Assembly: GCF_018310345.1 (NCBI RefSeq)
Contig: NZ_JAGXBY010000007.1
Span: 99,081-163,080, forward strand
Direction of reading: 5' to 3'
DNA from: Ornithinibacillus massiliensis
Lineage (GTDB): Bacteria > Bacillota > Bacilli > Bacillales > Amphibacillaceae
DNA length: 64,000 nucleotides
Part shown: positions 25,801-34,410 of the stretch, in pieces
Position numbering within the stretch: the first letter of the stretch is position 1
Layout of the letters: the number at the start of each line of letters is the position of its first letter
Position numbers and translations under genes: made by a program
The notes under the pieces: generated by a model
Told to the model about the DNA's origin: nothing
The model's database searches: none
What the model saw: only the letters and a program-made list of their open reading frames with translations

Positions 25801-28206
25801 GATGCCTTAGAATACTTCAGTAAATTACAAGTGGACATACAGGATAATCCAAATAAGGGCTTTGATATTGGTGGATATTATCAAACTTGCGCGAAGCTGT
25901 ATCAGGCTCTTGGTAATTATTTTGAAGCAGAACGTTATTACCAAAAAATAATAGCGTTCCATAGTGAACATGAAAATATGATGAAATACACTGCAACTGC
26001 ACAAGTCCTCATCAATCAATTACGAGAGCCGGAACAAGACTTTGATGATTTTTTAGTGAAACAAATTGTAAAGGTTATTGACAAAATAACAAACAAGTCA
26101 ATTAGCATTGAACGACTATGTGAAGCTATACAGCATCTTAGTAGGAAGGGGAAACACCACCAAGCGACGGAATTACTTTCCATGGTAGAAGTCTTAGTTA
26201 GTGAGGACACACCATATAGGTTAAAGGCTATATATGAGCATGCGAAGGGAATCGTTGCATTTAACTTAAATCGGTCAAGTTCCATCACTTATTTTGAAAG
26301 CAGCTTACATTTAGCGAAAATATCTAAAAGTAAGGAATTAACCGCTCGTATTCAGGCAGATATAGGCAATTATTACTTTAATTCAAAAGCGTATTATGAA
26401 GCAGCCGCTTATTATCTAGAAGCTTTTGAAACGATTAAGGAATTAATTCAGCAGCTTCCAGCTGAATATAAATTGGACTACATTAATGGTCGAAGTTTCT
26501 CAAGGGAATTTTATCGACTTGATGAAATAAAAAGGTGGATTCAATCCGAACAAGAGCAGATTCTAGATCAAGAGGCGTTGATTCATAAGGTCAGCTCCTT
26601 AGATGAATTGCAAGCTATTTTAAACACCGAGCAGATTGATTTCTTTATGGGAAATTATCGGTTTATGCGAAATATTAGTCGTAACTATATGGAAAAGTTA
26701 TCTGATGGGATTTTTCAACCAGAGGATCTTTTGAAACAGTTAGATAGTGATGTATCGAAAAATCTAACCATGATAGTAAAATTTCTTTCTGGTCGATTCC
26801 TTGCGACAAACGGGTATATTCTTTCCGAGGAAAAGGGACAGCAGGTAACCGTTCTTTCTTCCCTAGATAAGGGCGTTAGTATACCAGAAAATCTTGCTAT
26901 CTTTAATCGTGTTAGGTCCACGATGAAGCCTCTACTCCTATCAGATAGGTTGACGCAGGATAAGGTAGATCATCAATTTCTAGAAAATGATATAAAGGCT
27001 ATTCTTTGCATCCCTATTATTAAGAAGGCAGAATCACGCCCAATAGTTGGGGAAAGTCATCAATTATTAGGTTATATTTATTTGGAAACAGACCGAATCG
27101 TGAATAACTTTAATCCGTCATGCCTAGAGAAGAGTATGGAATTGAGTAACTTCCTTGCGTTACTCTTGGAGAAACGCCAATTATTGATTACTGCTTCGAT
27201 TGATCGATTAACAGGTGCATTGACAAGAAAGTATTTAGAAGATGCTTTACAAAACACCCTAGATTACACAAGGAAAAATGGCAATGAATTTAGCATTATT
27301 ATGTTCGATTTGGATAAATTTAAAGGAGTTAATGATCGTTATGGGCACCAAATTGGCGACAAAGTTCTAAAGGAAGTTTCCCAGATTATCTTGGAAAATC
27401 TTGATCAGAACAGTTTATTGGGGAGATATGGTGGGGAGGAATTTATTATTATTCTTCCTTCAATCAATATAGAGGAAGCACAGGAAATTGCAGAAGCATT
27501 ACGCTCTACTGTTCAAGGTCATAAGCTATTAGGTGATAAACAGGAAATAACCTTAAGTATGGGACTAGCCTCTTATCCTGAACATGGTCAAACCGTCCGT
27601 GAGCTTATTCTAAAGGCTGACCAAGCATTGTACATTGCTAAGGAAAATGGGCGAAACAACTCTCAAGTTTGGCAAAAGGATTTTGATGATAAAGTGAAGC
27701 CAGCGAATAAGCTTACTGGAATCATTTCTGGGGACGAAATTAGGGATGCGAGAAATGTACTAGCATTAGTTGAACTCATCCAATTAACCAATCTTCCTAT
27801 ACCAAGTGAGGAAAAAATCTATCAATTTCTTGGTAGAATAGTTGAAATTATGGAAGCACAATATGGATATATTCTACTCACAGAAGGGCATTCCATCATA
27901 AAGTCCTTTGGTAGGAAGTCCCAGGAAGAAGAATGGGTCACTGAATATACCTTTAATCAGCAGATTATTACGACGGTCCTAAAAGAGGAAAGTGGTATGT
28001 TTACCATTGATTGGGAAGCAACAGAGAAAATTAACCCCGTTAATGGGTTGCCTGATTGGGATTCTATACTAGCAATGCCAATAACGGCTGATGGAACGGT
28101 AAAGGGTGTTATGTATATGGCAGCACCTGCTAGGTTAAAAGAATTTGGAGCGGATGAGTTAAATGTCTTGAACGTGTATAGTGAATTAGTGGCAAATATT
28201 ATATAA
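22813..28206 (+). CDS. Giant signalling protein: pseudokinase, AAA ATPase, TPR, GAF, GGEEF diguanylate cyclase, GAF-like tail
   Basis: A 1,797-residue protein; ATG 22813 has GGAG 8 nt upstream. Residues 1-270 have a protein-kinase fold whose HRD motif is replaced (FVYGALNPYTI) and which lacks a clear VAIK lysine, so it is probably a pseudokinase. An AAA/STAND-type ATPase follows, with Walker A GANGVGKTR (about 317-325) and Walker B VMIIDNIHLAD. TPR-like helical pairs cover about 700-1230 and a GAF-like region about 1270-1450. The cyclase has FDLDKFKGVNDRYGHQIGD and RYGGEEF (near 1539). A second GAF-like region ends the protein. The catalytic residues are intact, but the usual RxxD inhibitory site five residues before GGEEF is absent. 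A c-di-GMP riboswitch lies upstream. Confidence 0.87.
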   Translation: MEIINNRYRLKELIKQEKHVMVYSAYDMRKENKVILLSLLNNEYLPKPLIDFYITRFLDIKRITSKAIIRNYSFNKVFYIDNKRQVDPQYFFTSDYIPRTGDLFQSTKNMTFDEIMECFVEICSAVYSLHLKGFVYGALNPYTIRVLKGEGHSQVLLTDIATIHMEQLTHAERIEDPVYQSPKVLAGVPEDAETDRYALGVILLALITKTPTIEEPKKQFTSLLEKSNDTQVKHVIPVVKKLLNTENDNTYSNLYELIVDLNAVLGTNYSIIKKEEINGLNLYTKLVGRGNEIRTIMRAYEKMISYQPGKRIFFVQGANGVGKTRFLREATFLLGLSKASVYASYSLNHASTDSKQMWIDILRKLIMETDNSIVEKYNTELIKYFPELMDQNYNDSLNYANEHHTKYRLLNRIAGFINESIQNRPTVMIIDNIHLADEFTIDTFNYLCTEVLENTNLTLVFSCEDRAVSPNSVASEFIYMMKRRPDTETIRMEQLDEQQTGEMIQSILSISFTPKKLSSRIYSQSYGNPLFIKEIMKDLYSRRILYVSEETGRWQIDLPEESEDYNLLDLPNNIEHALVNQLKDLDPGKMNILTSISIFSKPIATQIIEKLLPNTLMVDEQLEELVNKGILQRLIDDSSYLYDFRSKILKNVVYDRISQQERISKHQLAATSLAEQNGVELEKNLDEIIFHYSNARNKEKARIYYLEKAKLMKGRWNTKGQIENLRKALDITDNPVEQTALYLEIGSLLTDTGDTRLAFEYLEKAERLALEENYVDHLMMAYIHLANANHSTYQLSKVREYIEKVEHILRSHPNEAARLEVKRLQAILLTEENQIVEAAALFEELIAECGNKFLEIKGNAYRTLGFIFVHLGKADEALEAYHESCKLSEEVQNARGMLFSLNNIGALYAEVYEDYGKAMEYHLEVKQLSEEYGIYTSEVFALINIAESYLNQFDYNTAFEHFNQGLTKAERYNLVLERYMLLNYLTQVSLERNNFVDALEYFSKLQVDIQDNPNKGFDIGGYYQTCAKLYQALGNYFEAERYYQKIIAFHSEHENMMKYTATAQVLINQLREPEQDFDDFLVKQIVKVIDKITNKSISIERLCEAIQHLSRKGKHHQATELLSMVEVLVSEDTPYRLKAIYEHAKGIVAFNLNRSSSITYFESSLHLAKISKSKELTARIQADIGNYYFNSKAYYEAAAYYLEAFETIKELIQQLPAEYKLDYINGRSFSREFYRLDEIKRWIQSEQEQILDQEALIHKVSSLDELQAILNTEQIDFFMGNYRFMRNISRNYMEKLSDGIFQPEDLLKQLDSDVSKNLTMIVKFLSGRFLATNGYILSEEKGQQVTVLSSLDKGVSIPENLAIFNRVRSTMKPLLLSDRLTQDKVDHQFLENDIKAILCIPIIKKAESRPIVGESHQLLGYIYLETDRIVNNFNPSCLEKSMELSNFLALLLEKRQLLITASIDRLTGALTRKYLEDALQNTLDYTRKNGNEFSIIMFDLDKFKGVNDRYGHQIGDKVLKEVSQIILENLDQNSLLGRYGGEEFIIILPSINIEEAQEIAEALRSTVQGHKLLGDKQEITLSMGLASYPEHGQTVRELILKADQALYIAKENGRNNSQVWQKDFDDKVKPANKLTGIISGDEIRDARNVLALVELIQLTNLPIPSEEKIYQFLGRIVEIMEAQYGYILLTEGHSIIKSFGRKSQEEEWVTEYTFNQQIITTVLKEESGMFTIDWEATEKINPVNGLPDWDSILAMPITADGTVKGVMYMAAPARLKEFGADELNVLNVYSELVANII

Positions 28207-28291
28207 TAAAATCAATAACATTTGAATTATCAAACTATAACGAATAGATTTGTCATGAGTAATGAACGAAAATCCTTAGTTAAGCTGGATA

Positions 28292-28365
28292 TAGCAAACT
28301 ATTCAAATGATAGGACTCAGGTGTTAAGGGAATACAAGTATAATCGCTCATGATAGCCTGACGGA
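28292..28365 (+). ncRNA. Diverged GEMM-like (c-di-GMP-I type) aptamer upstream of the second giant cyclase
   Basis: The leader repeats the layout of the first riboswitch: GCAAACTATTC, a return strand GATAGGAC, then AAGGG and the 3' block ATGATAGCCTGACGG. The GAAA tetraloop is replaced and the ACGCAAAGC receptor-like block has changed to ACTCAGGTG. It may bind c-di-GMP weakly, bind another ligand, or be decaying. Its position before a terminator and a paralogous cyclase gene supports common descent. Confidence 0.55.
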
Positions 28366-28401
28366 CAAATTTGTTGGTTTTATGCATGCATGAATTATTT
28401 T

Positions 28402-28431
28402 GGCTATTCGTTCTTCGAATAGCCTTTTTTT
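28402..28431 (+). terminator. Strong terminator in the leader of the second giant cyclase
   Basis: GGCTATTCG and CGAATAGCC form a perfect 9-bp stem with a 5-nt loop and seven Ts, upstream of the gene it would control. Its 5' arm again shares CTATTC with the aptamer stem (28299-28304), so the two regions can compete for the same partner. Confidence 0.9.
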
Positions 28432-28493
28432 ATCGTAATAGGCGAGTTCTTAAACGGTATTCCCATCAACTTAACGAATACGAGGTGAAGTCC

Positions 28494-31400
28494 ATGGAAG
28501 TTATTAATAATCGGTATCGACTTGTTGAGCTTTTGGAGCAAAATAGAATCGTATCCATCTATTTAGCTATGGATTTATTCCATGAGAACCGCTATGTCCA
28601 ATTAAATCTATTAATCTCGGAATATACACCCAGTTCGTTAATTCACTTTTTTGAGAAGCAATTTATAGCAATAAAGAATTTATCAAGTAAAAGAATAGCA
28701 CGAAATGAACAATTCGGTGCGGTCACCTTTGTAGATAATAAGCCTTATACAGAAAAGGCGTTTTTTTATACGGTAGAATTTGATAGAAAGAATGAATCAT
28801 ACTTCTCGTTGATAAAGCAGTTTTCAATTGATGAGGTAATCGAACAATTCATCGAAATTTGTTCAGCAGTCCATTATGTACATACAAGTGGGTTTATTTA
28901 TGGATCATTAAATTTGAAGGCAATTTACCCAATGAAACAAGGTAATCGTCTTTTACCCAAATTAAAAGACCTTGCTACCATTGAATTAGAAAAGTATTTT
29001 CATCATGATTTAGAGAATTCATATTTTTACTCACCCAAATTATTAGCTGGAATAGAGCCAAATATTGAGACAGATATGTATGCGTTAGGACTAATTCTAT
29101 TAGCGATGATAACCAAACAAGCTTACATAGAAAATCCAAAGCAGGCGCTTCAATCACTCGAAGACAATCTAGGGCAATCATATCGTGCCCATGATCGACA
29201 TAGGCTACGTAACCTATTACCTATTATCAAGAAAATGATAGGGACAGAAGAGGATTATCCCTATCTAACTATTCAAGACATGATAACGGAGCTTAGAGAA
29301 AGTCTAGATACCGATATTTCCATCATTGAGCAAGAGGCATTGGAAAAGCTTCATTTTCATACCCGTATCATCGGAAGAGATGAAGAACTATCATATGTTT
29401 TAAATAATGTCCAGAATATGATGAGCTATAAGCCCAGTAAACGTATTATCTTTGTTCAAGGAGAAAATGGTATTGGCAAGACCCGCTTCCTCCAAGAACT
29501 TCATTATTTACTAGAATTACGCAAAGTAACGGTATATGCAAGTTTTCACCTAGGTAGTACTGGGAGTAGTAAAAACCTATGGCTAGATATTCTGCAAAAG
29601 CTAATCAGTCAAACAGACTATTCTATTTTACGTAAATATCATGCAGAACTAGTAAAGTACTTTCCGGAATTAGAAAAAGGTGGAGCACCAACCTCATTAG
29701 ACTATTTAACAGATGATAATAGCGAATATCGGCTGTTAAATCGTATCGGTGCATTTATTAATGATAGCTTACAAGGGAGACCAGCGGTATTCTTAATAGA
29801 CGACCTTCATCTAGCGGATAGGTTCACATTAAATTTATTACATTACTTGAGCATGAACAATAGTCATCAAAATAATTTGATGTTTATTGTATCAGGTGAA
29901 CTAAGAGAGGATGGAGAGAAGGATTTTCTAGAAAACTATCATTTAATGAAAAAGCGTTTAGACACCAGTATCATCCGATTAGATCTGTTAACAGAAGATC
30001 AAGTAGCAGAAATGATCAGGCAAATTCTGTCCTTATCTTATAAACCACTAAGGCTAACCGAGAAGATATATGCCCGTTCTTTTGGAAACCCATTATTTAT
30101 ACAGGAAATTATGAAGGATCTATATAGTCGAAGGCTTCTTCAGGTTAATAAGGATAATGGTATGTGGAGTGTTTTGCTAGATTATAATGCATTGGAAATT
30201 CCGGAAAGTATTGAACAAGTGCTAGTAAACCAATTACGGGACTTAGAAAAAATCGCATTACAAATACTGGAGACCATTGCTATCTATAATAAGCCGGTTT
30301 CTAAAAACATAATGAGTGAGTATCTCGAGTTAGACGAAGTATTAATTCATTCTACTGTAGATTATTTAGTTCAAAAAGGAATTATTCATCAATTAGTATC
30401 GGATTATGGTTTTCTTTTTGATATTTATAATAAGGTATTGAAGCGGATTGTGTATGAAGCTATTGGTGCTAAGACAAAGATTACCATGCATGCACATGCA
30501 GCAGCTTTAATGGAAAAAGCCTCGGATACTAAAATCGAGGAGCTGATTCATCAGTATGAAGGTGCTCACAATTGGGAGAAGTGTCTGGTTTATTATATGG
30601 ATATTGCTAAGCAACTCCATGTTCAGCATGAAATTAGAAAGGAAGTTCAATATCTTCAAAAAGCGGAGAGGTTAATGGTAAATCCATATGAAAAAACAGA
30701 AATTCTGGTGAAAATAGGTGGGCTATGCATTGAAATCAATCAAACAGAACAGGCATTAAAAACCTATAAGTATGCATTGGAAATTGCTGAGAATCATGAT
30801 TTGCAAGATTTAATTTTAAAAGTACATTTAGAGTTAGGAAATCTATTTGCAACATCCTATAAAGTGGACAATCTGAAGCACTATTTACAAAAAATAGATG
30901 AAAACTTCCCTATAATATTGGATAGAGAATCGAGGCTTGAATACAAGAGACTGCAAGCATTACTATTGAACATAAAAAACCAATTAGATGAAGCAGATAT
31001 CATTTTAAAGGAAATTATTGCGGAAAGCGGGGATGATTTTCCTAGAATAACTGGAAGAACCTACTTATTATTAGGATTCTCTAGTGTGCAGAATAATCGT
31101 TACGATGAGGCAATACGCTACTTTAAAAAGGCGATGAAGCTTCTAGAGCATGCAGGATATTTGAAAGGATATTTGGGAGCGATTAACAATATTGGTATTA
31201 TCTCTCAATCATTTCGAAATGAATTCGATGAGGCAATAAATTATTTTGAAAAGGTAAGGGATATTAGTGAAAAGTATGGTATTTTTGAGACAGAAATTCA
31301 AGCATTAAATAGTATAGGTAGAATTCATGCTACTGCATATCACTTTTCTGAAGCATATGATCATTTTAAATACGCGCTTGAAAAAGCACAAGCGGGTCGA

Positions 31401-33830
31401 GCAAGTTGGCTTTTAAGCCCTCTCTATAATCAACTATGCTTTACATCTGCAGAAATGGCAGAATATAAGCGAGCATTTAAATATTATCACATTATAGAAG
31501 CGTTACATAAGGAAGATAACTCTCGTGAATTAGATATATTTGAATACTATAATACGAGCATGAATCTATTTTACTTTATCGGTGACTTCGAGCGTGCCGA
31601 TGAATTTGGAAAATTGGTCGTGGAGTTTAATAAAGGCCGTGACAATATGTATTCTGATAGTGCCATCACATATCAGAAGCTTCATCTTTTAAGGAATGCT
31701 CCACCAGAGCAACTAAAGAAGATTATTTTTAATTTGTTAGAGTTAGTGGAAAAGATACCTCATAATACGTTTAATATAAAAGTAATAACAACAGCATTGG
31801 TTGTGTTAAGTGAACGTGGTTATTATTCTTTAACCAGTAACCTGTGTAAAAAGCTGGGGGAATTGTTTACAGATAAAACACCGGATGCTTTAAAAGCAAG
31901 ATATTTTTACTTTCTTGGAACAAAGGATAGTTCTAAGAAATCAATTTATTATTTAAAGCAGGGGTTGAAACTAGCTAAACGGGGTGAAAATAGGGAGTTA
32001 ATAGCTAGAATCTTGATGGTATTGGGAGAGTATGCTTTTAAGGCTGAGAAATGGTATTGTGCTGCAAATTATTATTTAGATAGTACCGAATTAGTGAAAT
32101 CATTAGTGGAAGGTGTGCCGAAGCAATACCAGCTAACTTATGTGAATAATAATCATTATGCTAAAGGGTTTATAGGTCTAGAACGAACTTACAATTGGAT
32201 ATCCGAAGAGCAACATATATTAACTTATAAAGAAAAGGGTAAGCAAGATCAACTATCTCAAGAGGATTTAAATCGATTTCTAGCAAAAGATTATGTTAGC
32301 GCATTTTTGGAACATCAGGACTTTATGGAATACATTCGCGAACAGCACATGAAGAAATATTCAAAGGAAATTCGTACAGCCCAGGATATTCTACCAAAGG
32401 TCGGCCCTAATACAATAAAGAATATTAATATGCTATTACATTATCTCACAGGGATAACACTTGCTTCGAGGGGAATCATTATTACGGAGAATCAAAAGGA
32501 AGAATTAGCAGTTCTAAGCACAACAGATGGGAATCGTGAATTACCACAAAATCGCTATATGATTAATCTCGTTCATGATACAAGAGAGGCTGTTATTTTA
32601 GGTGCTAAGGAACAAAAGTTGGAACCCAAAGGATTACAGAGTATCATGTGCATTCCAATCAATCAGAATCACGGTATTTCTAAGCCGTCTATTCTAGGTT
32701 ATATCTATTTAGAAACAGATTTGCTTGTGAATAATTTTAATGAAGCAGGAGTAGAAAAATGTAAAGAAGTGATGGGCTTTTTAGCTACAATACTAGAACA
32801 GCACCAGTTAAAGCTTTCGGCAAGCATTGATAAACTGACAGGCACGTTGACTAGAAAATACTTAGACGATGCTCTATTAGAGGCAATAGATGTATCCAAA
32901 CGTACAGGGGAACCTTTCAGTATCGTCATGTTCGATCTCGATAGATTTAAGCAGGTAAATGATCGATATGGCCATCAAATCGGGGATGAAGTATTACGAA
33001 CCGTATCTCATATCGTTATGGATATGCTCGATGAATCTTATACTCTAGGTCGTTATGGTGGGGAAGAATTCATTATTATATTACCAAACATTAAAACGGA
33101 AGAAGCAGTAGTATTTGCAGATAAAGTTCGTGAGGAAATTGCGGCACAACAGTTATTAGGGGATAAGTTTGATATAACCGTAAGTATTGGAATAGCGACA
33201 TATCCGCTTCATGGTCAGCGGGTGAAAGAGTTAATTGAAAAAGCAGATCAAGCTTTGTATGGTGCAAAGGAAAAAGGACGGAATTATACACAAGTTTGGT
33301 ATAAGGATTTTCTCACTACATCCAAGCAGCAAAATAAACTAGCAGGCATTCTTACAGGAGATGATATTAAGGATTCCAGAAATGTCTTAGCTATGGTAGA
33401 GCTCATCCAGCTCCCTATTAAAAACCTATCTTCTGAGGAGAAAATCTATCAATTTTTAGGAAGAATAGTCGAAATCTCGGAGGCACAGGTGGGCTATATT
33501 TTATTGTATACGCCAAATGGGGAAAAGGTATATGGAAGGAGAGCACAGGAAGAGGGTTGGTTAGAGCAAGTGTCGATAGAATCAGATATATTGCATTCGG
33601 TTTTATTGGAGGAACGTGGACTATATACGATTACTTGGGATGTGAAGGATAAGCATAATAAGATTAGTGGTTTACCAGATTGGGATTCAATTTTAGCTGT
33701 TCCGATTATGGTTAATGGAAGTGTACGCGGTGCTATCTATCTTACAGCGCCGAGTAGGTTTAAGGAATTTGGAGCAGATGATTTAAATATGGTAAGTGTC
33801 TATAGTAGTTTGCTAGCTGGTATGATTTAG
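28494..33830 (+). CDS. Giant signalling protein, paralogue of the preceding gene (pseudokinase-AAA-TPR-GAF-GGEEF-GAF-like)
   Basis: A 1,778-residue protein with the same domain order as its neighbour. The start is ATG 28494, preceded by GAGGTGAAG; both proteins then begin with ME(I/V)INNRYRL. An in-frame Met upstream at 28371 lies inside the leader and is unlikely. The kinase-like head lacks the HRD aspartate (FIYGSLNLKAI). Walker A is GENGIGKTR and Walker B is VFLIDDLHLAD. TPR-like repeats fill the centre. The cyclase has FDLDRFKQVNDRYGHQIGD and RYGGEEF, again without an RxxD inhibitory site. It appears to have arisen by tandem duplication and then diverged. Confidence 0.87.
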   Translation: MEVINNRYRLVELLEQNRIVSIYLAMDLFHENRYVQLNLLISEYTPSSLIHFFEKQFIAIKNLSSKRIARNEQFGAVTFVDNKPYTEKAFFYTVEFDRKNESYFSLIKQFSIDEVIEQFIEICSAVHYVHTSGFIYGSLNLKAIYPMKQGNRLLPKLKDLATIELEKYFHHDLENSYFYSPKLLAGIEPNIETDMYALGLILLAMITKQAYIENPKQALQSLEDNLGQSYRAHDRHRLRNLLPIIKKMIGTEEDYPYLTIQDMITELRESLDTDISIIEQEALEKLHFHTRIIGRDEELSYVLNNVQNMMSYKPSKRIIFVQGENGIGKTRFLQELHYLLELRKVTVYASFHLGSTGSSKNLWLDILQKLISQTDYSILRKYHAELVKYFPELEKGGAPTSLDYLTDDNSEYRLLNRIGAFINDSLQGRPAVFLIDDLHLADRFTLNLLHYLSMNNSHQNNLMFIVSGELREDGEKDFLENYHLMKKRLDTSIIRLDLLTEDQVAEMIRQILSLSYKPLRLTEKIYARSFGNPLFIQEIMKDLYSRRLLQVNKDNGMWSVLLDYNALEIPESIEQVLVNQLRDLEKIALQILETIAIYNKPVSKNIMSEYLELDEVLIHSTVDYLVQKGIIHQLVSDYGFLFDIYNKVLKRIVYEAIGAKTKITMHAHAAALMEKASDTKIEELIHQYEGAHNWEKCLVYYMDIAKQLHVQHEIRKEVQYLQKAERLMVNPYEKTEILVKIGGLCIEINQTEQALKTYKYALEIAENHDLQDLILKVHLELGNLFATSYKVDNLKHYLQKIDENFPIILDRESRLEYKRLQALLLNIKNQLDEADIILKEIIAESGDDFPRITGRTYLLLGFSSVQNNRYDEAIRYFKKAMKLLEHAGYLKGYLGAINNIGIISQSFRNEFDEAINYFEKVRDISEKYGIFETEIQALNSIGRIHATAYHFSEAYDHFKYALEKAQAGRASWLLSPLYNQLCFTSAEMAEYKRAFKYYHIIEALHKEDNSRELDIFEYYNTSMNLFYFIGDFERADEFGKLVVEFNKGRDNMYSDSAITYQKLHLLRNAPPEQLKKIIFNLLELVEKIPHNTFNIKVITTALVVLSERGYYSLTSNLCKKLGELFTDKTPDALKARYFYFLGTKDSSKKSIYYLKQGLKLAKRGENRELIARILMVLGEYAFKAEKWYCAANYYLDSTELVKSLVEGVPKQYQLTYVNNNHYAKGFIGLERTYNWISEEQHILTYKEKGKQDQLSQEDLNRFLAKDYVSAFLEHQDFMEYIREQHMKKYSKEIRTAQDILPKVGPNTIKNINMLLHYLTGITLASRGIIITENQKEELAVLSTTDGNRELPQNRYMINLVHDTREAVILGAKEQKLEPKGLQSIMCIPINQNHGISKPSILGYIYLETDLLVNNFNEAGVEKCKEVMGFLATILEQHQLKLSASIDKLTGTLTRKYLDDALLEAIDVSKRTGEPFSIVMFDLDRFKQVNDRYGHQIGDEVLRTVSHIVMDMLDESYTLGRYGGEEFIIILPNIKTEEAVVFADKVREEIAAQQLLGDKFDITVSIGIATYPLHGQRVKELIEKADQALYGAKEKGRNYTQVWYKDFLTTSKQQNKLAGILTGDDIKDSRNVLAMVELIQLPIKNLSSEEKIYQFLGRIVEISEAQVGYILLYTPNGEKVYGRRAQEEGWLEQVSIESDILHSVLLEERGLYTITWDVKDKHNKISGLPDWDSILAVPIMVNGSVRGAIYLTAPSRFKEFGADDLNMVSVYSSLLAGMI

Positions 33831-33868
33831 AACAGCAAACTAAAGTGAAGAATTGCAAGCAATAGAAA

Positions 33869-33930
33869 ATCCGAACTACTACTGAAAAATTAGTAATCAG
33901 AATTCGTAGTAGCTCGGATTATCTATTTTT
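33869..33930 (+). terminator. Terminator-like hairpin after the second giant gene
   Basis: ATCCGAACTACTAC pairs with GTAGTAGCTCGGAT with one mismatch, and TGA/TCA extends the stem inward. A T-rich tract follows. Confidence 0.75.
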
Positions 33931-33994
33931 AGTATAAGAAAGTATCCAATCAAAGTAGGTGCCCTTCCCTTCCCTTTTCTTAAACGGTAAAGTA

Positions 33995-34330
33995 TAGAAA
34001 ACCTTTTCGCCAGTATAAGAAAAGCGTAAAAAAGGGTTATCTCTGTTACCAAAATGAGGAAAGAAAGCAGAAAAAGGTAAAAGAGAGCCTGTCTCTGTGC
34101 CCCAAATGAGGAAGGAGAGGGAAAAAAGGTAAAAGAGATCATTTCTCTGTTACCCAAAAGAGAAAGAGAAGCGGAAAAAGGTAACGGAGAGTCTGCCTCT
34201 GTGCCCCAAATGAGGAAGGAAAGCAGAAAAAGGTAACGGAGAGTCTGTCTCTGGCCCAAAATGAGGAAGGAGAGCGAAAAAAGGTAAAGAGATCAATTCT
34301 CTGTTACGCAAAAGAGAAAGAAAAGTACAA
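33995..34330. repeat. Degenerate tandem repeat array with 52-bp period
   Basis: About six diverged units occur at 52-bp steps: the GAGAn5TCTC core is found at 34083, 34135, 34187, 34239 and 34289, and an earlier TCTCTG lies at 34040. Each unit also has a purine-rich part (AATGAGGAAGGA or AAAGAGAAAGA) and AAAAAGGTAA. Each core can fold into a tiny hairpin. Frames seen across it are by-products of the repeat. It fills the gap before the convergent TraB-like gene. Confidence 0.8.
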
Positions 34331-34410
34331 AAAGGGAACGGTCTCCCCATCCGTTCCCTTACAAGTAACAAATTCATTTTTATGAGCTATTCTCAGAAAT
34401 ATCTTTTAGT

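Noticed and set aside
28371..28493. N-terminal extension of the second giant protein
   Set aside because: The extension would start inside the leader before the terminator hairpin. The ATG at 28494 has a good ribosome site and aligns with the paralogue's start.
33995..34330. CRISPR array
   Set aside because: The units are continuous and diverged, with no unique spacers of constant length and no cas genes near.
33897..34377. Two minus-strand frames rich in Pro, Phe and Leu
   Set aside because: They are by-products of the purine-rich 52-bp array, have no ribosome site, and overlap the terminator of the second giant gene.
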